The notes: generated from the letters alone by a model not told the origin. DNA of 64,000 bases from Candidatus Methylopumilus sp. (GCA_009693175.1 SHXT01000001.1:46518-110517), one strand, 5' to 3'. Counted from the first letter of the stretch, positions 17,205 through 28,002 are shown. Program-made: numbers and translations.

Positions 17205-18107
17205 TTATAATATATTTGCAATTAAGCGCTTAGGAAAGAGCCGTCCTTTAAGATCGGGTTGTCCGACTCCTACAAACTGCCCTGTGACACTATATAAACG
17301 TATATATTTATTATTTTTACTTATAAAATCAATAGGTTGCCCTTTTTTAATCGCTTCTGTTTCAGTCAAGCTAAGCGTCATTGATGACAGGCCCTCAACT
17401 AAACAATCAATCGCTAAAAGAATCTTTTCTCGAGAAGTCATGGTCATTGCCTCAAGTGTTGCAACCGTGAATGCATTACATAATTGAAAGGTCCCTGTTT
17501 GAGTGCGTTCTAAGCCTTTAAGATAGGCGCCACATCCAAGTGCGCTACCAATATCTTCGGCTAAAGTTCGAATATAAGTACCCTTGCTACAGCTTACTTC
17601 GATAGTCATCACGCTGCCTTCTGTTTTCATAAGGCGGATGTAATAAATAGTCACTTGGCGACCTTTACGCTCAATTTCAATACCTTGTCTTGCATATTCA
17701 TAAAGAGGGTTCCCTTCATGTTTTAAGGCTGAATACATAGGTGGTATTTGTGTAATCACGCCCTTAAATTGATGAAGCACTTTATTTAATTGATCCTCAT
17801 CCAACAACACATCCTTTTGTGTAATCACTTCTCCTTCTTGATCCCCTGTCGTTGTCGTAACACCTAATTGAATGATTGCAATATAAGTTTTATTTGCGTC
17901 AAGTAATTGATGTGAAAATTTAGTCGCTTCGCCTAAACAAATGGGTAATAAACCTGACGCCATAGGATCAAGTGTGCCGGTGTGTCCGGCTTTTTTTGCA
18001 TTGAATAACCACTGAATCTTTTTTAATACTTGATGTGAAGAAAATCCAAGTGGCTTATTAAGTAAAAAAACGCCATCAATCTCGCGTTTCAAAGACTTCG
18101 TTTGCAT
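17205..18107 (-). CDS. truB: tRNA pseudouridine(55) synthase
   Basis: 300 residues. The motif HTGTLDPMASGLLPI contains the catalytic aspartate; GVFLLNKPLGFSSHQVLKK opens the domain, and a PUA-like C-terminal region is present (RLYSVTGQFVGVGQPD). TruB makes pseudouridine 55 in the T loop of nearly all tRNAs. Separated from rbfA by nine bases in the conserved nusA operon order. Confidence 0.96.
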   Translation of the reverse strand: MQTKSLKREIDGVFLLNKPLGFSSHQVLKKIQWLFNAKKAGHTGTLDPMASGLLPICLGEATKFSHQLLDANKTYIAIIQLGVTTTTGDQEGEVITQKDVLLDEDQLNKVLHQFKGVITQIPPMYSALKHEGNPLYEYARQGIEIERKGRQVTIYYIRLMKTEGSVMTIEVSCSKGTYIRTLAEDIGSALGCGAYLKGLERTQTGTFQLCNAFTVATLEAMTMTSREKILLAIDCLVEGLSSMTLSLTETEAIKKGQPIDFISKNNKYIRLYSVTGQFVGVGQPDLKGRLFPKRLIANIL

Positions 18108-18116
18108 AAAAATAAA

Positions 18117-18464
18117 TTACTGAGGAGGGAGTGCGTCTTTAATGAGTTGTGTAATTTTCATACCCTCATCAATCGACGTATCATAAACAAAGTGAAGTTG
18201 TGGAATGCCACGTGTTGCCATACGTTTTGATAACTGCACACGCAGATAGCCTGTTGAACGTTCTAAACCTTGAAGTATTAAAAGATCGTTTGTAGGGGAT
18301 GTAAAATAAATTTTAGCGTGGAGTAAATCAGGTGTCACTTGAACTTCGGTAATTGTCAACATAGCGACAGCCGGATCTTTAAGTTCTGATTGAATAAGTT
18401 CCGCGAGCTCTCTTTTAATTTGTTGTGAAATGCGATCGCTTCTCGCATATGATCGGTTCACCAT
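18117..18464 (-). CDS. rbfA: Ribosome-binding factor A
   Basis: 115 residues, normal length, single KH-like domain. Seen: RSDRISQQIKRELAELIQSELKDP at the start, ITEVQVTPDLLHAKIYFT, and RGIPQLHFVYDTSIDEGMKI near the end. RbfA acts in late 30S maturation, around the 5' end of 16S rRNA. It starts two bases after the infB stop, so translation is likely coupled. Confidence 0.96.
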   Translation of the reverse strand: MVNRSYARSDRISQQIKRELAELIQSELKDPAVAMLTITEVQVTPDLLHAKIYFTSPTNDLLILQGLERSTGYLRVQLSKRMATRGIPQLHFVYDTSIDEGMKITQLIKDALPPQ

Positions 18465-18466
18465 GA

Positions 18467-20965
18467 CTAAAGCTTACGCGCAACCTCAACCACTTCAAAT
18501 ACTTCAAGCATATCGCCCACTTCAATCTCATTAAAATTCTTAATTGAAAGTCCGCATTCGAAATTATTTTTAACTTCTTTAACGTCATCTTTAAAGCGTT
18601 TTAATGAATCAAGTTCGCCTGAATGAATCACAACGTTATCTCTTAATAATCGAACCATTGAACTTCTTCGGATGACGCCGTCTTGAACATAACAACCCGC
18701 GATTGATCCCAATTTTGAAATTTTAAATACTTCACGAATTTCAACCATGCCGATTACGCTTTCTCTTTGCTCAGGTGATAATAATCCACCAAGTGCTGCT
18801 TTCACTTGATCTACAGCTTCATAAATAATACTGTAGTAATGCACATCGACTTCAAGTGAGTCAATCAGTTTGCGAGCGCCTGCTTCGGCTCTCACATTAA
18901 ATGCAATGAGAATTGCTTTTGATGCACTCGCTAAGTTCACATCAGATTCTGTCACAGCACCAACTCCTGTGTGAATGACGTTCACTTTAACTTCATCCGT
19001 AGATAATTTTTGTAGCGATGTTGAAAGCGCTTCGTAAGAACCTTGCACATCAGATTTAATAATGAGTGGCAATACTTTAACATTACCTTCAGCCATTTGA
19101 TCAAAAATATTTTCAAGTTTTGCGGCTTGTTGTTTTGCTAACTTCACATCCCTAAATTTACCTTGACGGAATAAAGCAATTTCACGCGCTTTACGTTCAT
19201 CATTCAATACAATCACTTCTTCGCCTGCATTTGGTACATCCGCCAAACCTAGAACTTCAACAGGAATCGATGGTCCTGCCTCTTTAATTTCTTTGCCTGT
19301 TTCATCAAGCATCGCGCGGATACGTCCAAAAGCAGAGCCTGCTAAAAGTATGTCGCCGCGTTTTAATGTACCTGATTGAATAAGAATTGTAACAACTGGG
19401 CCCCTTCCTTTATCGAGACGACCTTCAATCACAAGTCCTTTTGCAGGTGTATTTTTTGGTGCTTTTAATTCGAGCACTTCTGCTTGGAGCAGAACTGCTT
19501 CAAGTAATTTATCAACCCCTTGTCCTGATTTTGCTGAGACTTCCACAAACATCGTGTCACCACCAAAGTCTTCTGGAACCACTTCTTGTGCAACAAGCTC
19601 CATCTTGACACGTTCTGCTGCTGCCTCAGGCTTATCAATCTTATTGATAGCAACCACTAAAGGCACGCTACCTGCTTTAGCATGATGAATCGCTTCAATC
19701 GTTTGTGGCATAACACCGTCATCTGCTGCAACAACTAAAATTACAATGTCAGTTGCTTTGGCGCCGCGTGCACGCATCGCTGTAAATGCTTCATGGCCGG
19801 GTGTATCTAAAAAAGTCACCATACCGCGTGGTGTTTCAACATGATAGGCACCAATATGTTGGGTAATACCACCAGCCTCACCTGAGGCAACACGTGTAGT
19901 ACGAATGTAATCGAGGAGTGATGTTTTTCCATGGTCAACGTGACCCATGACAGTCACAACTGGAGGTCGTGTTTCTAAAATTGCTTCAATAGTGGAATCT
20001 TGAACGATCAATGCTTCAGGATCGTTATCAAGTGCTGCAATCGGTGTATGTCCCATTTCACCTACCACAATCATGCCAGTATCTTGATCTAGAATTTGAT
20101 TGATCGTAACCATCATGCCCATGTTCATAAGTGTTTTAATTACTTCAGTAGCTTTAACAGACATCTTATGTGCTAAATCTGCAACTGAAATAGTTTCAGG
20201 TACATGAATCTCGCGAACGATCGGTTCAGTTGGTACTACAAATGTTGACTCTTCATTTTCATCACGTTGTTTTGTTTTTGTTTTAGGTGAACGCCATCCT
20301 GAGCTTGCACTCGAGTCTCCACGACCTTTAAGTGTGCGTTTTTTAAATTCACGATCGGACCAATCTTTTTCACTTTTATCAACTTGTTTTTCTTTGTGTT
20401 CAACTTTAACGCCTGCTTTCGAAGCTGGTCGATGTAGCGTGCCCTCACTTAATTTGGCAGCAGGTGTGGTACTTACTTTAACAACAGCCTCTTGTTTTTT
20501 TCTAGCATCTTCAGCTTGCGCCGCAGCTAAAGCTGCATGTCGCTTCGCCTCATCTTGACGCATTGATAATTCACCTTCACCTAAAACATGTTCTTTTGTT
20601 TTGAGTGTTAAAGAAGTTTCTACAGGCTTAGGTGCTTTAACAGGGGTGTCGATAGGCTCGCCATCTCCACGTCTCACGAGCACACGTTTTTTACGCACCT
20701 CAACTTGAATAGTGCGGGCGCGTCCTGTGCTATCTGTTTTTTTAATCTCTTTATTTTGCTTATGCCTTAAAGTGATTTTATTTTTTGGTACTTGAGACTG
20801 TCCATGTTCTTTGCGAAGATATTCGAGAAGTGCTGATTTATCTGCTTCGGTCAATGAATCTTCTGCTACTGATTTATTTACGCCAGCACTTTTGAGCTGT
20901 TCGATTAACAAATCAACAGGCAATCCTAATTCCACAGCAAATTTAGTGACGGTCGATTGTCCCAT
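18467..20965 (-). CDS. infB: Translation initiation factor IF-2
   Basis: 832 residues. N-terminal IF2N domain ([29 protein letters not shown]), a charged low-complexity linker, then a second IF2N-like part ([16 protein letters not shown]), the G domain with [20 protein letters not shown] and NKIDKPEA, and C-terminal domains II-IV. IF-2 is the GTPase that places initiator fMet-tRNA on the 30S subunit and promotes subunit joining. GGAG sits before the start. The linker is Lys/Glu-rich but has no long exact repeats. Confidence 0.98.
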   Translation of the reverse strand: MGQSTVTKFAVELGLPVDLLIEQLKSAGVNKSVAEDSLTEADKSALLEYLRKEHGQSQVPKNKITLRHKQNKEIKKTDSTGRARTIQVEVRKKRVLVRRGDGEPIDTPVKAPKPVETSLTLKTKEHVLGEGELSMRQDEAKRHAALAAAQAEDARKKQEAVVKVSTTPAAKLSEGTLHRPASKAGVKVEHKEKQVDKSEKDWSDREFKKRTLKGRGDSSASSGWRSPKTKTKQRDENEESTFVVPTEPIVREIHVPETISVADLAHKMSVKATEVIKTLMNMGMMVTINQILDQDTGMIVVGEMGHTPIAALDNDPEALIVQDSTIEAILETRPPVVTVMGHVDHGKTSLLDYIRTTRVASGEAGGITQHIGAYHVETPRGMVTFLDTPGHEAFTAMRARGAKATDIVILVVAADDGVMPQTIEAIHHAKAGSVPLVVAINKIDKPEAAAERVKMELVAQEVVPEDFGGDTMFVEVSAKSGQGVDKLLEAVLLQAEVLELKAPKNTPAKGLVIEGRLDKGRGPVVTILIQSGTLKRGDILLAGSAFGRIRAMLDETGKEIKEAGPSIPVEVLGLADVPNAGEEVIVLNDERKAREIALFRQGKFRDVKLAKQQAAKLENIFDQMAEGNVKVLPLIIKSDVQGSYEALSTSLQKLSTDEVKVNVIHTGVGAVTESDVNLASASKAILIAFNVRAEAGARKLIDSLEVDVHYYSIIYEAVDQVKAALGGLLSPEQRESVIGMVEIREVFKISKLGSIAGCYVQDGVIRRSSMVRLLRDNVVIHSGELDSLKRFKDDVKEVKNNFECGLSIKNFNEIEVGDMLEVFEVVEVARKL

Positions 20966-21005
20966 TTAACACTCCATAATATTCATCGTATGACTGAACG
21001 CTTTT

Positions 21006-22472
21006 TTAAACAAACCAAGGTGCTCTAGCAGTCATAATTAACTGTTTAGCACGTTCTTCATCCATCGAAGTCATTTCAACTAGTTCATCGACAGCAAGAT
21101 CTGCAAGGTCTTCCATCTTTGCAATACCTTTTGATGCAAGTAAGTTAGCCGTAGCGTCATCCATACCTTCCATCGTAAGTAAATCTTCTGCAGCCTCTTC
21201 TACCTTTTCTTCTCTCGCAATCGCTTCCGTAAGAATCGCAGCCCTTGCACGTGTACGTAATTCATTCACGGTATCTTCATCAAATGCTTCAATTTCTACC
21301 ATCTCTTTTAAGGGTACATAAGCAATTTCTTCTAATGTACTAAATCCTTCTTGTACAAGAATGTCAGCCACATCTTCATCCACATCAAGCTTTGCCATAA
21401 ATAACTGACTTGTGCTTGCATATTCTTCTTCGTTTTTTTTGGATGATTCTTCTTCTGTCAGAATATTAATATTCCAACCTGTAAGTTCAGATGCAAGACG
21501 AACGTTCTGACCGTTACGTCCAATTGCTTGCGCTAAATTTTCTTCATTCACGACAACATCCATGCTATGTTTTTCTTCGTCAACCACAATACTTGAAACT
21601 TCAGCAGGCGCCATTGCATTAATAACAAATTGTGCAGGTTCCATTGACCACAATACAATATCCACACGCTCACCGGCGAGCTCGCCTGTGACGGCTTGAA
21701 CTCTAGATCCTCTCATGCCTACGCATGTACCTACAGGATCAATTCTTTGATCATTAGACTTCACTGCAATTTTTGAACGCAATCCTGGATCGCGCGATGC
21801 TGATTTAATTTCTAATAAACCTTCTTCAATTTCAGGTACTTCAAGTTCAAATAAACGAACAAGAAATTCAGGAGCTGTTCTAGATAAAATAAGCTGTGGT
21901 CCGCGATGGCTTCTCTCAACGTTTGTCAAAAAAGCTCTTACACGGTCACCAATACGTAAATTTTCTTTAGGGATCATTTGATCGCGCGGAAGAACTGCTT
22001 CAATACGACCTACTTCAATAATACCGTTGCCACGATCCATACGCTTAATAACACCTGTCACTAATTTTTCATTACGCCCTAAAAAGTCTTCTAAGATTTG
22101 TTCTCTTTCGGCTTCGCGTACTTTTTGCAAAATTACTTGTTTTGCAGCTTGTGCACCAATTCGACCAAATTCAATCGATTCGAGTGGCATTTCGATTGTA
22201 TCGTTTTCAGCCTTACCTAACGCACGTGGATCAGTCAGAGAAATTTGTGCATCTTCATTCTCAATAAGATCATCATTCAAAATAGTCCAACGTCTAAAAG
22301 ATTGGTATTCACCCGTTTCACGATCAATTGCTATACGCACATCGATATCTTCTGTATTTTTTTTCTTTGTAGCTGAAGCTAATGCTGACTCAAGCGCTTC
22401 AAAGACAACGTCTTTGTTCACATTTTTTTCGTGAGCTAAAGCATCTACCAATAATAAAATCTCGCGACTCAT
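21006..22472 (-). CDS. nusA: Transcription termination/antitermination factor NusA
   Basis: 488 residues. N-terminal RNAP-binding domain ([32 protein letters not shown]), S1 domain, two KH domains ([17 protein letters not shown] and [20 protein letters not shown]), and two C-terminal acidic helix-hairpin repeats of the proteobacterial type. NusA promotes hairpin pausing and intrinsic termination and joins antitermination complexes. GGAG lies six bases before the start. Its own operon leader holds a terminator-like hairpin, see findings. Confidence 0.98.
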   Translation of the reverse strand: MSREILLLVDALAHEKNVNKDVVFEALESALASATKKKNTEDIDVRIAIDRETGEYQSFRRWTILNDDLIENEDAQISLTDPRALGKAENDTIEMPLESIEFGRIGAQAAKQVILQKVREAEREQILEDFLGRNEKLVTGVIKRMDRGNGIIEVGRIEAVLPRDQMIPKENLRIGDRVRAFLTNVERSHRGPQLILSRTAPEFLVRLFELEVPEIEEGLLEIKSASRDPGLRSKIAVKSNDQRIDPVGTCVGMRGSRVQAVTGELAGERVDIVLWSMEPAQFVINAMAPAEVSSIVVDEEKHSMDVVVNEENLAQAIGRNGQNVRLASELTGWNINILTEEESSKKNEEEYASTSQLFMAKLDVDEDVADILVQEGFSTLEEIAYVPLKEMVEIEAFDEDTVNELRTRARAAILTEAIAREEKVEEAAEDLLTMEGMDDATANLLASKGIAKMEDLADLAVDELVEMTSMDEERAKQLIMTARAPWFV

Positions 22473-22494
22473 TTCAATCTCCGCAACTCTTTTT

Positions 22495-22935
22495 CTAACG
22501 TTTAAATTCTGGGCTTAATCGTGCCTTATCAATATTAGATAAAGCAAAACGATAAAGCTCACCCTCGCAGATCAATAGAACATTATCTTTTTCTATTCCA
22601 TCAATCGTGCCTAAAAAATTTTTACGCGCATCCAAAGGGACTCTCAATTTTATTGAAGCTCGTTCACCTTTAAAACGCTCAAAATCAGTTAATTTCTTTA
22701 ACACTCGATCCATCCCAGGGGATGAAACCTCTAGTCGGTCGTAATCTAAATCCTGCTCCACAGTAAACACGTGGCCTAAATGATTGCTCACTAAAGTGCA
22801 GTCATCAATCGTCACTGAATCTGGCTTATCAATATAAATACGTAAAAGCTTTCCTCGATTTGAAATCTCTAAATCCACCAACTCATATCCGAGTTGTTCT
22901 AAGGTTTTTTCAATTAAAGTTTCAAGCTTTTCCAT
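22495..22935 (-). CDS. rimP: Ribosome maturation factor RimP
   Basis: 146 residues, typical. N-terminal alpha/beta domain with [21 protein letters not shown] and the signature [23 protein letters not shown], then an SH3-like C-terminal domain. RimP is needed for 30S assembly. First gene of the rimP-nusA-infB-rbfA-truB-rpsO-pnp operon; a promoter and a hairpin precede it. Confidence 0.95.
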   Translation of the reverse strand: MEKLETLIEKTLEQLGYELVDLEISNRGKLLRIYIDKPDSVTIDDCTLVSNHLGHVFTVEQDLDYDRLEVSSPGMDRVLKKLTDFERFKGERASIKLRVPLDARKNFLGTIDGIEKDNVLLICEGELYRFALSNIDKARLSPEFKR

Positions 22936-22971
22936 CTAAAGTTGATTCCTTCATTCCCCAGGTTGCAGAAA

Positions 22972-22994
22972 CAAAAAATGGGCTTAAAGCCCAT
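22972..22994 (-). terminator. Intrinsic-terminator-like hairpin upstream of rimP
   Basis: Minus strand ATGGGCTTTAAGCCCAT, an 8-bp perfect stem with almost no loop, followed by TTTTTTG. It may terminate tyrS; but it also lies downstream of the predicted rimP promoter and so inside the rimP leader. Confidence 0.75.
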
Positions 22995-23011
22995 CTATAT
23001 TTTCATGCAGA

Positions 23012-23040
23012 ATTATATCAATAAATTCAAATAATTGAAA
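23012..23040 (-). promoter_or_regulatory. Predicted promoter of the rimP-nusA operon
   Basis: Minus strand TTTCAA, 17 bases, perfect TATAAT, in the gap after tyrS. Predicted start near 23005, about 11 bases before the hairpin. The minus 35 match is weak. Confidence 0.4.
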
Positions 23041-23076
23041 TCAAATCTTCATTCAAAATCAATACCTTCCAGGACA

Positions 23077-24276
23077 TTAGCGAACCTTAATTTTTGCAAA
23101 TTTTCGCTTACCTACTTGCGCCACAAGCTCTGTATTTTTAAGAATCATTTTTTTACCATCATCCAAACGCTCGCCATCAATCTTGATTCCGCCACCCTTG
23201 ATTAAACGCATGACTTCTGATGTGCTCGCCACAAGTTCTACCTCCTTAAGAAGCTGTGCCACTTCGATAGACTCCTCTTTAATCGTCACCGTCATTGTTG
23301 GAACATTATCAGGAATGCCGCCTTTGGAGCGGGTTATAAAATTATCTAAGGCATCAATTGCGGCTTCTTTTGAATGAAAGCGCGTCACAATTTCTTGCGC
23401 AAAAATCACTTTAATATCACGGGGGTTTTGGCCTGCTTTAACACTAGACTTCCAGCTTGCAATCTCGTCGATAGATACAAAAGATAGGAGCTCAATATAA
23501 CGCCACATCAAATCATCTGAAATCGACATAATTTTAGCGAATATGACTTCAGGAGCTTCATTAATACCTATGTAATTTCCTAAAGATTTAGACATTTTTT
23601 GTATGCCATCTAAGCCTGCAAGGAGCGGCATCGTAATCACACATTGAGGTGACTGTCCAGATTGTTTTTGTAATTCACGCCCCATTAATAAATTAAATTT
23701 TTGATCTGTGCCGCCTAGCTCCACATCGGCTTTTAATGCTACAGAATCATACCCCTGAAGCAGTGGGTATAAAAACTCATGAATGGCAATTGGCTGATTG
23801 GCTTTATAACGTTTACTAAAATCATCGCGCTCTAACATCCTAGCTACTGTATGTGTTGATGCTAATTTGAGCATCCCCGCGGCACCTAATTCGTTAAGCC
23901 ATAATGAATTAAAAACCACTTCGGTTTGGTTACGCTTAAGTATTTTGAAAACTTGTGAGGCATAACTTTCAGCATTTTTTTTCACCTCATCTTGAGATAA
24001 AGGCGGGCGAGTAGCACTCTTGCCCGTGGGATCGCCAATCATGCCGGTAAAGTCGCCGATTAAAAATAAAACATGGTGGCCTAAATCTTGAAATTGTCTG
24101 AGTTTATTTAATAAAACCGTATGGCCTAAATGAAGGTCAGGCGCTGTAGGATCAAAGCCTGCTTTGATTCTTAAAGGCTTACTTTTTTTAAATTTTTCAA
24201 GAAGCTCTTCTTCTAGAAGAATTTCTTCTGCACCTCGTTTAATAAGCGCTAGTGCTTGGTCGATTTCAGTAGCCAC
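23077..24276 (-). CDS. tyrS: Tyrosyl-tRNA synthetase
   Basis: About 399 residues from the GTG at 24276, chosen because GGAAA lies about six bases upstream; the track start at 24288 is a TTG inside that ribosome site. Class I motifs: [15 protein letters not shown] (HIGH) and KMSKSLGN, plus a C-terminal S4-type RNA-binding domain ([25 protein letters not shown]). The spacing and the S4 tail fit the TyrZ-like branch common in betaproteobacteria. Charges tRNA-Tyr. Divergent from anmK, a neighbour pair often kept in proteobacteria. Confidence 0.95.
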   Translation of the reverse strand: MATEIDQALALIKRGAEEILLEEELLEKFKKSKPLRIKAGFDPTAPDLHLGHTVLLNKLRQFQDLGHHVLFLIGDFTGMIGDPTGKSATRPPLSQDEVKKNAESYASQVFKILKRNQTEVVFNSLWLNELGAAGMLKLASTHTVARMLERDDFSKRYKANQPIAIHEFLYPLLQGYDSVALKADVELGGTDQKFNLLMGRELQKQSGQSPQCVITMPLLAGLDGIQKMSKSLGNYIGINEAPEVIFAKIMSISDDLMWRYIELLSFVSIDEIASWKSSVKAGQNPRDIKVIFAQEIVTRFHSKEAAIDALDNFITRSKGGIPDNVPTMTVTIKEESIEVAQLLKEVELVASTSEVMRLIKGGGIKIDGERLDDGKKMILKNTELVAQVGKRKFAKIKVR

Positions 24277-24384
24277 AAATATTTCCAATAGGTTGGATTG
24301 AAATTAAATCATTGTCATCATTTTAGCCTAAATTATTTTATCAATATGGGAAATACAGGAAATAAACCATTTACAATCTCGTAC

Positions 24385-25485
24385 ATGAATCATCAATTTT
24401 TTATAGGTCTTATGTCTGGAACTAGCCTCGATGGCATGGACGCCGTACTCATTGATTTTGGCGAAGATTCAAAAAATATCAAAATTGTGAATCATAGTTA
24501 TGTCCCTTATGATGACGTGCTTAAAAAAAATCTTTTAGCGCTTCATACTCCTCGAATCAATGAGCTCGAAGAAAGTGCACTGATAGGTAATGAAATTACC
24601 TTGAAAGCACATGAAACTATTCAAGCTTTACTTAAAAAAACACAAATTGATATTAAAAAAATTAAAGCGGTTGGATTTCATGGTCAAACAATTCGACATC
24701 AGCCTAGCAAAGGCTACACTTTACAAATTGGAAACCCAGCACTTTTAGCAGAGCTCTCTGGTATTAATGTAGTAGGTAATTTTCGTAGTCGTGATGTCGC
24801 AGCAGGCGGTCAAGGAGCGCCTTTAGTGCCTGCTTTTCATAAAAAGATTTTTGACCATCCATCTATACATCGCGCTATCATTAATATTGGTGGTATTGCG
24901 AATATTACAAACCTACCGCCTAAGAAATCAGCATTAGGGTTTGACAGTGGGCCTGGTAATCTTTTATTGGATTACTGGGTTAAAACGCATCTTAATCAAT
25001 CATTCGACAATGATGGAGTGTGGGCTAAATCAGGTGAAATCATTCCGGCACTTCTGGATGAATTCATGAAGGACGCATATTTCAAAAAAACACCACCAAA
25101 AAGTACAGGTCGTGACCACTTCAATGAAGCTTGGTTAAATAAACATTTACAAAAGTCTTATTCATCTCAAGATGTCCAAAGAACGCTGTTAGAGTTCACT
25201 GCATTAAGTATTGCAAAAGCTATGGATGAATATGCAAAAGATGCGCTCGAAATTTATCTATGTGGTGGTGGTGCTTGTAATAGCTTTCTTGTTAAAAGAT
25301 TAGAGTCATTGATACCGAATGCCAACATTAAACTCACAGATGCACTTGGTGTTCCCTCACAATATTTAGAAGCTACAGCATTTGCGTGGCTCGCCAAACA
25401 AACAACTTTTTTAAAGCCAAGTAATTTACCTGAAGTTACTGGCGCTAAAGGCTTGCGTATTTTAGGTGCGGTCTACTACGCATAA
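24385..25485 (+). CDS. anmK: Anhydro-N-acetylmuramic acid kinase
   Basis: About 366 residues from the ATG at 24385, the length of E. coli AnmK; the track start at 24298 is a TTG that adds 29 unconserved residues. Signature GLMSGTSLDGMDAVL begins the ATPase fold, with VGFHGQTIRH, NIGGIANITNL, GFDSGPGNLLLDYW and the sugar-binding GRDHFNEAWL. It hydrolyses and phosphorylates 1,6-anhydroMurNAc in murein recycling, giving MurNAc-6-phosphate. No strong ribosome site is seen before the chosen start, so the exact start is uncertain. Confidence 0.94.
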   Translation: MNHQFFIGLMSGTSLDGMDAVLIDFGEDSKNIKIVNHSYVPYDDVLKKNLLALHTPRINELEESALIGNEITLKAHETIQALLKKTQIDIKKIKAVGFHGQTIRHQPSKGYTLQIGNPALLAELSGINVVGNFRSRDVAAGGQGAPLVPAFHKKIFDHPSIHRAIINIGGIANITNLPPKKSALGFDSGPGNLLLDYWVKTHLNQSFDNDGVWAKSGEIIPALLDEFMKDAYFKKTPPKSTGRDHFNEAWLNKHLQKSYSSQDVQRTLLEFTALSIAKAMDEYAKDALEIYLCGGGACNSFLVKRLESLIPNANIKLTDALGVPSQYLEATAFAWLAKQTTFLKPSNLPEVTGAKGLRILGAVYYA

Positions 25486-25494
25486 AGATAGCGC

Positions 25495-25522
25495 TAGCAA
25501 AAGTATTATGAAAAGTTATAAT
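25495..25522 (+). promoter_or_regulatory. Possible gltA promoter
   Basis: A perfect TATAAT at 25517-25522 with a weak TAGCAA 16 bases upstream, 30 bases before the gltA start. The minus 10 is convincing, the minus 35 is not. Confidence 0.4.
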
Positions 25523-25552
25523 TCATTTAATGAATAATTTTATTTTTCAAAA

Positions 25553-26836
25553 ATGAAATCTACTAAAGTCACGTTAAGTTTTAATCAAGAAGAGTCTTCT
25601 ATTGAATTACCTTTGGTAAAAAGCACGATGGGTAATGATGCAATTGATATTCGTCAATTAAGTACACATAACGTATTTAGTTATGATCCTGGCTTTATAT
25701 CGACTGCTTCCTGCAGTTCTGAAATCACTTTTATTGATGGAGAAAAAGGTCTTCTTCTTTATCGTGGTTACCCCATAGAGCAACTTGCTGAACATTATAA
25801 TTTTTTAGATGTTGCTTATCTTTTAATGCATGGTGAGTTACCTAAGCCTAAAGAAAAAGAATTTTTCTCAACAACGATCAATCGTCACACCATGCTCCAT
25901 GATCAGCTGAATAATATTTTTCGAGGGTTTAGACGAGATGCACATCCTATGGCTGTGATGGTTGGCGTGGTGGGTTCAATGTCTGCATTCTATTTTGACA
26001 AAATGGATGTCATGAATCCTGAACATCGTCAAATTTCAGCGCATCAACTTCTCGCTAAAGTGCCTACAATTGCTGCATGGAGTTATAAATATAGTTTAGG
26101 TCAGCCTTTTGTTTATCCACAAAACCATTTAGGTTATGCAGAAAATTTTATGCGCATGATGTTTGCAACACCTTGTGAAGATTACAAGCCTAATCCTATG
26201 CTTGCTAAAGCATTCGAACGCATTTTAATACTTCATGCAGATCATGAGCAAAATGCGTCAACATCCACAGTGCGTTTAGCAGGCTCAAGTGGTGCTAATC
26301 CATTTGCATGTATTGCTGCTGGTATTGCCTCGCTTTGGGGTCCAGCACACGGTGGCGCTAATGAAGCTACCTTAAAAATGCTAGAGGAGATTGGTGATGA
26401 AAGTCGTATTGGAGCATTCATTAAACGTGCGAAAGATAAAGACGATTCATTCCGTATGATGGGTTTTGGTCATCGCATTTATCGCAACAAAGACCCCCGT
26501 GCGGAAATTATGCGCAAAACCTGCCATGAAGTTTTAAATGAATTGGGTTTAAAAGATGATCCGGTCTTCAAGCTTGCAATGAAGTTAGAACAAATTGCAT
26601 TAGAAGACGAATACTTTATTACAAAAAAACTTTACCCTAATGTCGACTTTTATTCAGGCATTGTTATGCGCGCAATAGGCATTCCTAATTCTATGTTCAC
26701 AGCCGTATTCGCACTTGCAAGAACCGCAGGTTGGGTTGCTCAATGGAATGAAATGTTAGAACAACCTGGAAATAAAATTGGTAGGCCTCGTCAAGTGTAC
26801 ACAGGTAAACCTAAGCGCGATGTTCCAAAAAAATAA
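25553..26836 (+). CDS. gltA: Citrate synthase
   Basis: 427 residues, the large type II (NADH-sensitive-type length) form. Active-site segments are present: [35 protein letters not shown] and the aspartate in NVDFYSGIV. Condenses oxaloacetate and acetyl-CoA, entering the TCA cycle or, in obligate methylotrophs with an incomplete cycle, supplying glutamate. No ribosome site is obvious; a TATAAT box lies 30 bases upstream. It sits between anmK and erpA, which I remember as closer neighbours in many betaproteobacteria. Confidence 0.97.
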   Translation: MKSTKVTLSFNQEESSIELPLVKSTMGNDAIDIRQLSTHNVFSYDPGFISTASCSSEITFIDGEKGLLLYRGYPIEQLAEHYNFLDVAYLLMHGELPKPKEKEFFSTTINRHTMLHDQLNNIFRGFRRDAHPMAVMVGVVGSMSAFYFDKMDVMNPEHRQISAHQLLAKVPTIAAWSYKYSLGQPFVYPQNHLGYAENFMRMMFATPCEDYKPNPMLAKAFERILILHADHEQNASTSTVRLAGSSGANPFACIAAGIASLWGPAHGGANEATLKMLEEIGDESRIGAFIKRAKDKDDSFRMMGFGHRIYRNKDPRAEIMRKTCHEVLNELGLKDDPVFKLAMKLEQIALEDEYFITKKLYPNVDFYSGIVMRAIGIPNSMFTAVFALARTAGWVAQWNEMLEQPGNKIGRPRQVYTGKPKRDVPKK

Positions 26837-26848
26837 ATGGTTTTGGTT

Positions 26849-27214
26849 TTAAGCTGAGAAAGAAGAACCACAACCGCATGTGGTTTGTGCATTTGGATTC
26901 TTAATGACAAATTGCGAACCTTGGACACTGTCTTGATAATCAATTTCAGCCCCCATGAGATATTGCAAACTCATTGGATCAACTAAAAGTGTTACAGAAT
27001 CTTTAACCACTTGTGTGTCATCTTCATTAATAGATTCTTCAAACGTGAATCCATATTGAAATCCTGAACAGCCGCCGCCACTGACGAATACACGAAGTTT
27101 AAGCTCAGGCTGACCTTCTTCTTCGATAAGTTCTTTAACTTTTTTCACAGCATTATCTGTAAAAATAAGTGGGGTAGGCATCTCCATTTCTTTTGATTCA
27201 ACAATTTTATTCAT
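26849..27214 (-). CDS. erpA: Iron-sulfur cluster insertion protein ErpA
   Basis: 121 residues. A-type carrier with the three cysteines in [12 protein letters not shown] and [11 protein letters not shown]. The acidic motif in between and the length fit ErpA rather than IscA, in line with its genomic place beside bactofilin and argC in betaproteobacteria. It passes Fe-S clusters to targets such as IspG/IspH. The start at 27214 is supported by AGGAG seven bases upstream. The gene is convergent with gltA. Confidence 0.93.
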   Translation of the reverse strand: MNKIVESKEMEMPTPLIFTDNAVKKVKELIEEEGQPELKLRVFVSGGGCSGFQYGFTFEESINEDDTQVVKDSVTLLVDPMSLQYLMGAEIDYQDSVQGSQFVIKNPNAQTTCGCGSSFSA

Positions 27215-27228
27215 ACATTAACTCCTAG

Positions 27229-27615
27229 TTATTTCTTTTTTGGAAGCTGATTTAAATCTTTAGCAATTTCTTTAAGCTGTCCATATACTTTAGCACCTGC
27301 GTGAATTTCTATCACCTTATATTTAATATCGCCAAATACTTTAGCATTAGCATGAAGCTCTAAATATTCAGCACATGTAATATTACCATCCACATTCCCA
27401 CCAATGATAGCATGATGTGCTGACACGTTGCCTTTGATGAGGCTTTTGTTACCCATAATCAGAGTGCCTGCGGTACCCGGAAGTTCAGTTAAATTACCTA
27501 TAATTGAACCATCAATACGCATACCACCCGAGTAAGTTACATTTCCTCGCACGGTAATGCCTTTATCAATCAATGTATCAATGGTGCGTGCTTTATTTTT
27601 CTTATTAAAAAACAT
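27229..27615 (-). CDS. Bactofilin family cytoskeletal protein
   Basis: 128 residues with the periodic glycine/valine pattern of the bactofilin beta-helix: VRGNVTYSGGMRIDGSIIGNL, SLIKGNVSAHHAIIGGNVDGNI, AKVFGDIKYKVIEIHAGAKVYGQL. The N-terminus is short and basic, the C-terminus lysine-rich. Bactofilins polymerise without nucleotide, are membrane associated and scaffold cell-wall enzymes. AAAGGA precedes the start. The upstream neighbour is a small coiled-coil membrane protein that could be a partner. Confidence 0.88.
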   Translation of the reverse strand: MFFNKKNKARTIDTLIDKGITVRGNVTYSGGMRIDGSIIGNLTELPGTAGTLIMGNKSLIKGNVSAHHAIIGGNVDGNITCAEYLELHANAKVFGDIKYKVIEIHAGAKVYGQLKEIAKDLNQLPKKK

Positions 27616-27624
27616 ACGTATCCT

Positions 27625-27990
27625 TTATCGTTTCTTGCCCACAATTTTTTCGTAAAAGAGCACATCCTCTTTTAATTTATTGTTTTCTGCTTGAAGTTTT
27701 GTAATGTCCTCTGAAACCTTTTCACCTGAGATAGACTTCAATTGCAATTCAATCTTTTGTTGTAATAACTGTCCTTCAATCGATTGGTTCTCTCCTTCTA
27801 ACGCTTGAATTTTTAAAACAAATCCAATGACAGAGCCCCCATTTAATTCCCAATATGTAACCCCTGCACCCGTTAAAAATGATAAACATGTAACCATAAG
27901 ATAGGTATGCCATACATAACCTGTTTTAACACGCATACTTCGACGCGTCACGCCAAAATATTTTTTAAAAATACGTTTCACTTTTCTCAT
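27625..27990 (-). CDS. Small membrane protein with C-terminal coiled coil (DUF6776-like)
   Basis: 121 residues: a basic N-terminus (RKVKRIFKKYFGVTRR), one membrane segment (TYLMVTCLSFLTGAGVTYW), then a heptad-like stretch of about 60 residues (LQQKIELQLK...LQAENNKLKEDVLFYEKI). The start and neighbours fit the DUF6776 group found next to bactofilin in betaproteobacteria. Function unknown. The orientation predicts a periplasmic coiled coil, which would suit a link between the bactofilin scaffold and wall synthesis; that is inference only. Confidence 0.65.
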   Translation of the reverse strand: MRKVKRIFKKYFGVTRRSMRVKTGYVWHTYLMVTCLSFLTGAGVTYWELNGGSVIGFVLKIQALEGENQSIEGQLLQQKIELQLKSISGEKVSEDITKLQAENNKLKEDVLFYEKIVGKKR

Positions 27991-28002
27991 AGAAACAACA
28001 CT

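Noticed and set aside
22027-22434. 135-residue ORF antisense to nusA
   Set aside because: Serine/isoleucine-rich composition typical of a shadow frame; no ribosome site and it lies wholly within nusA.
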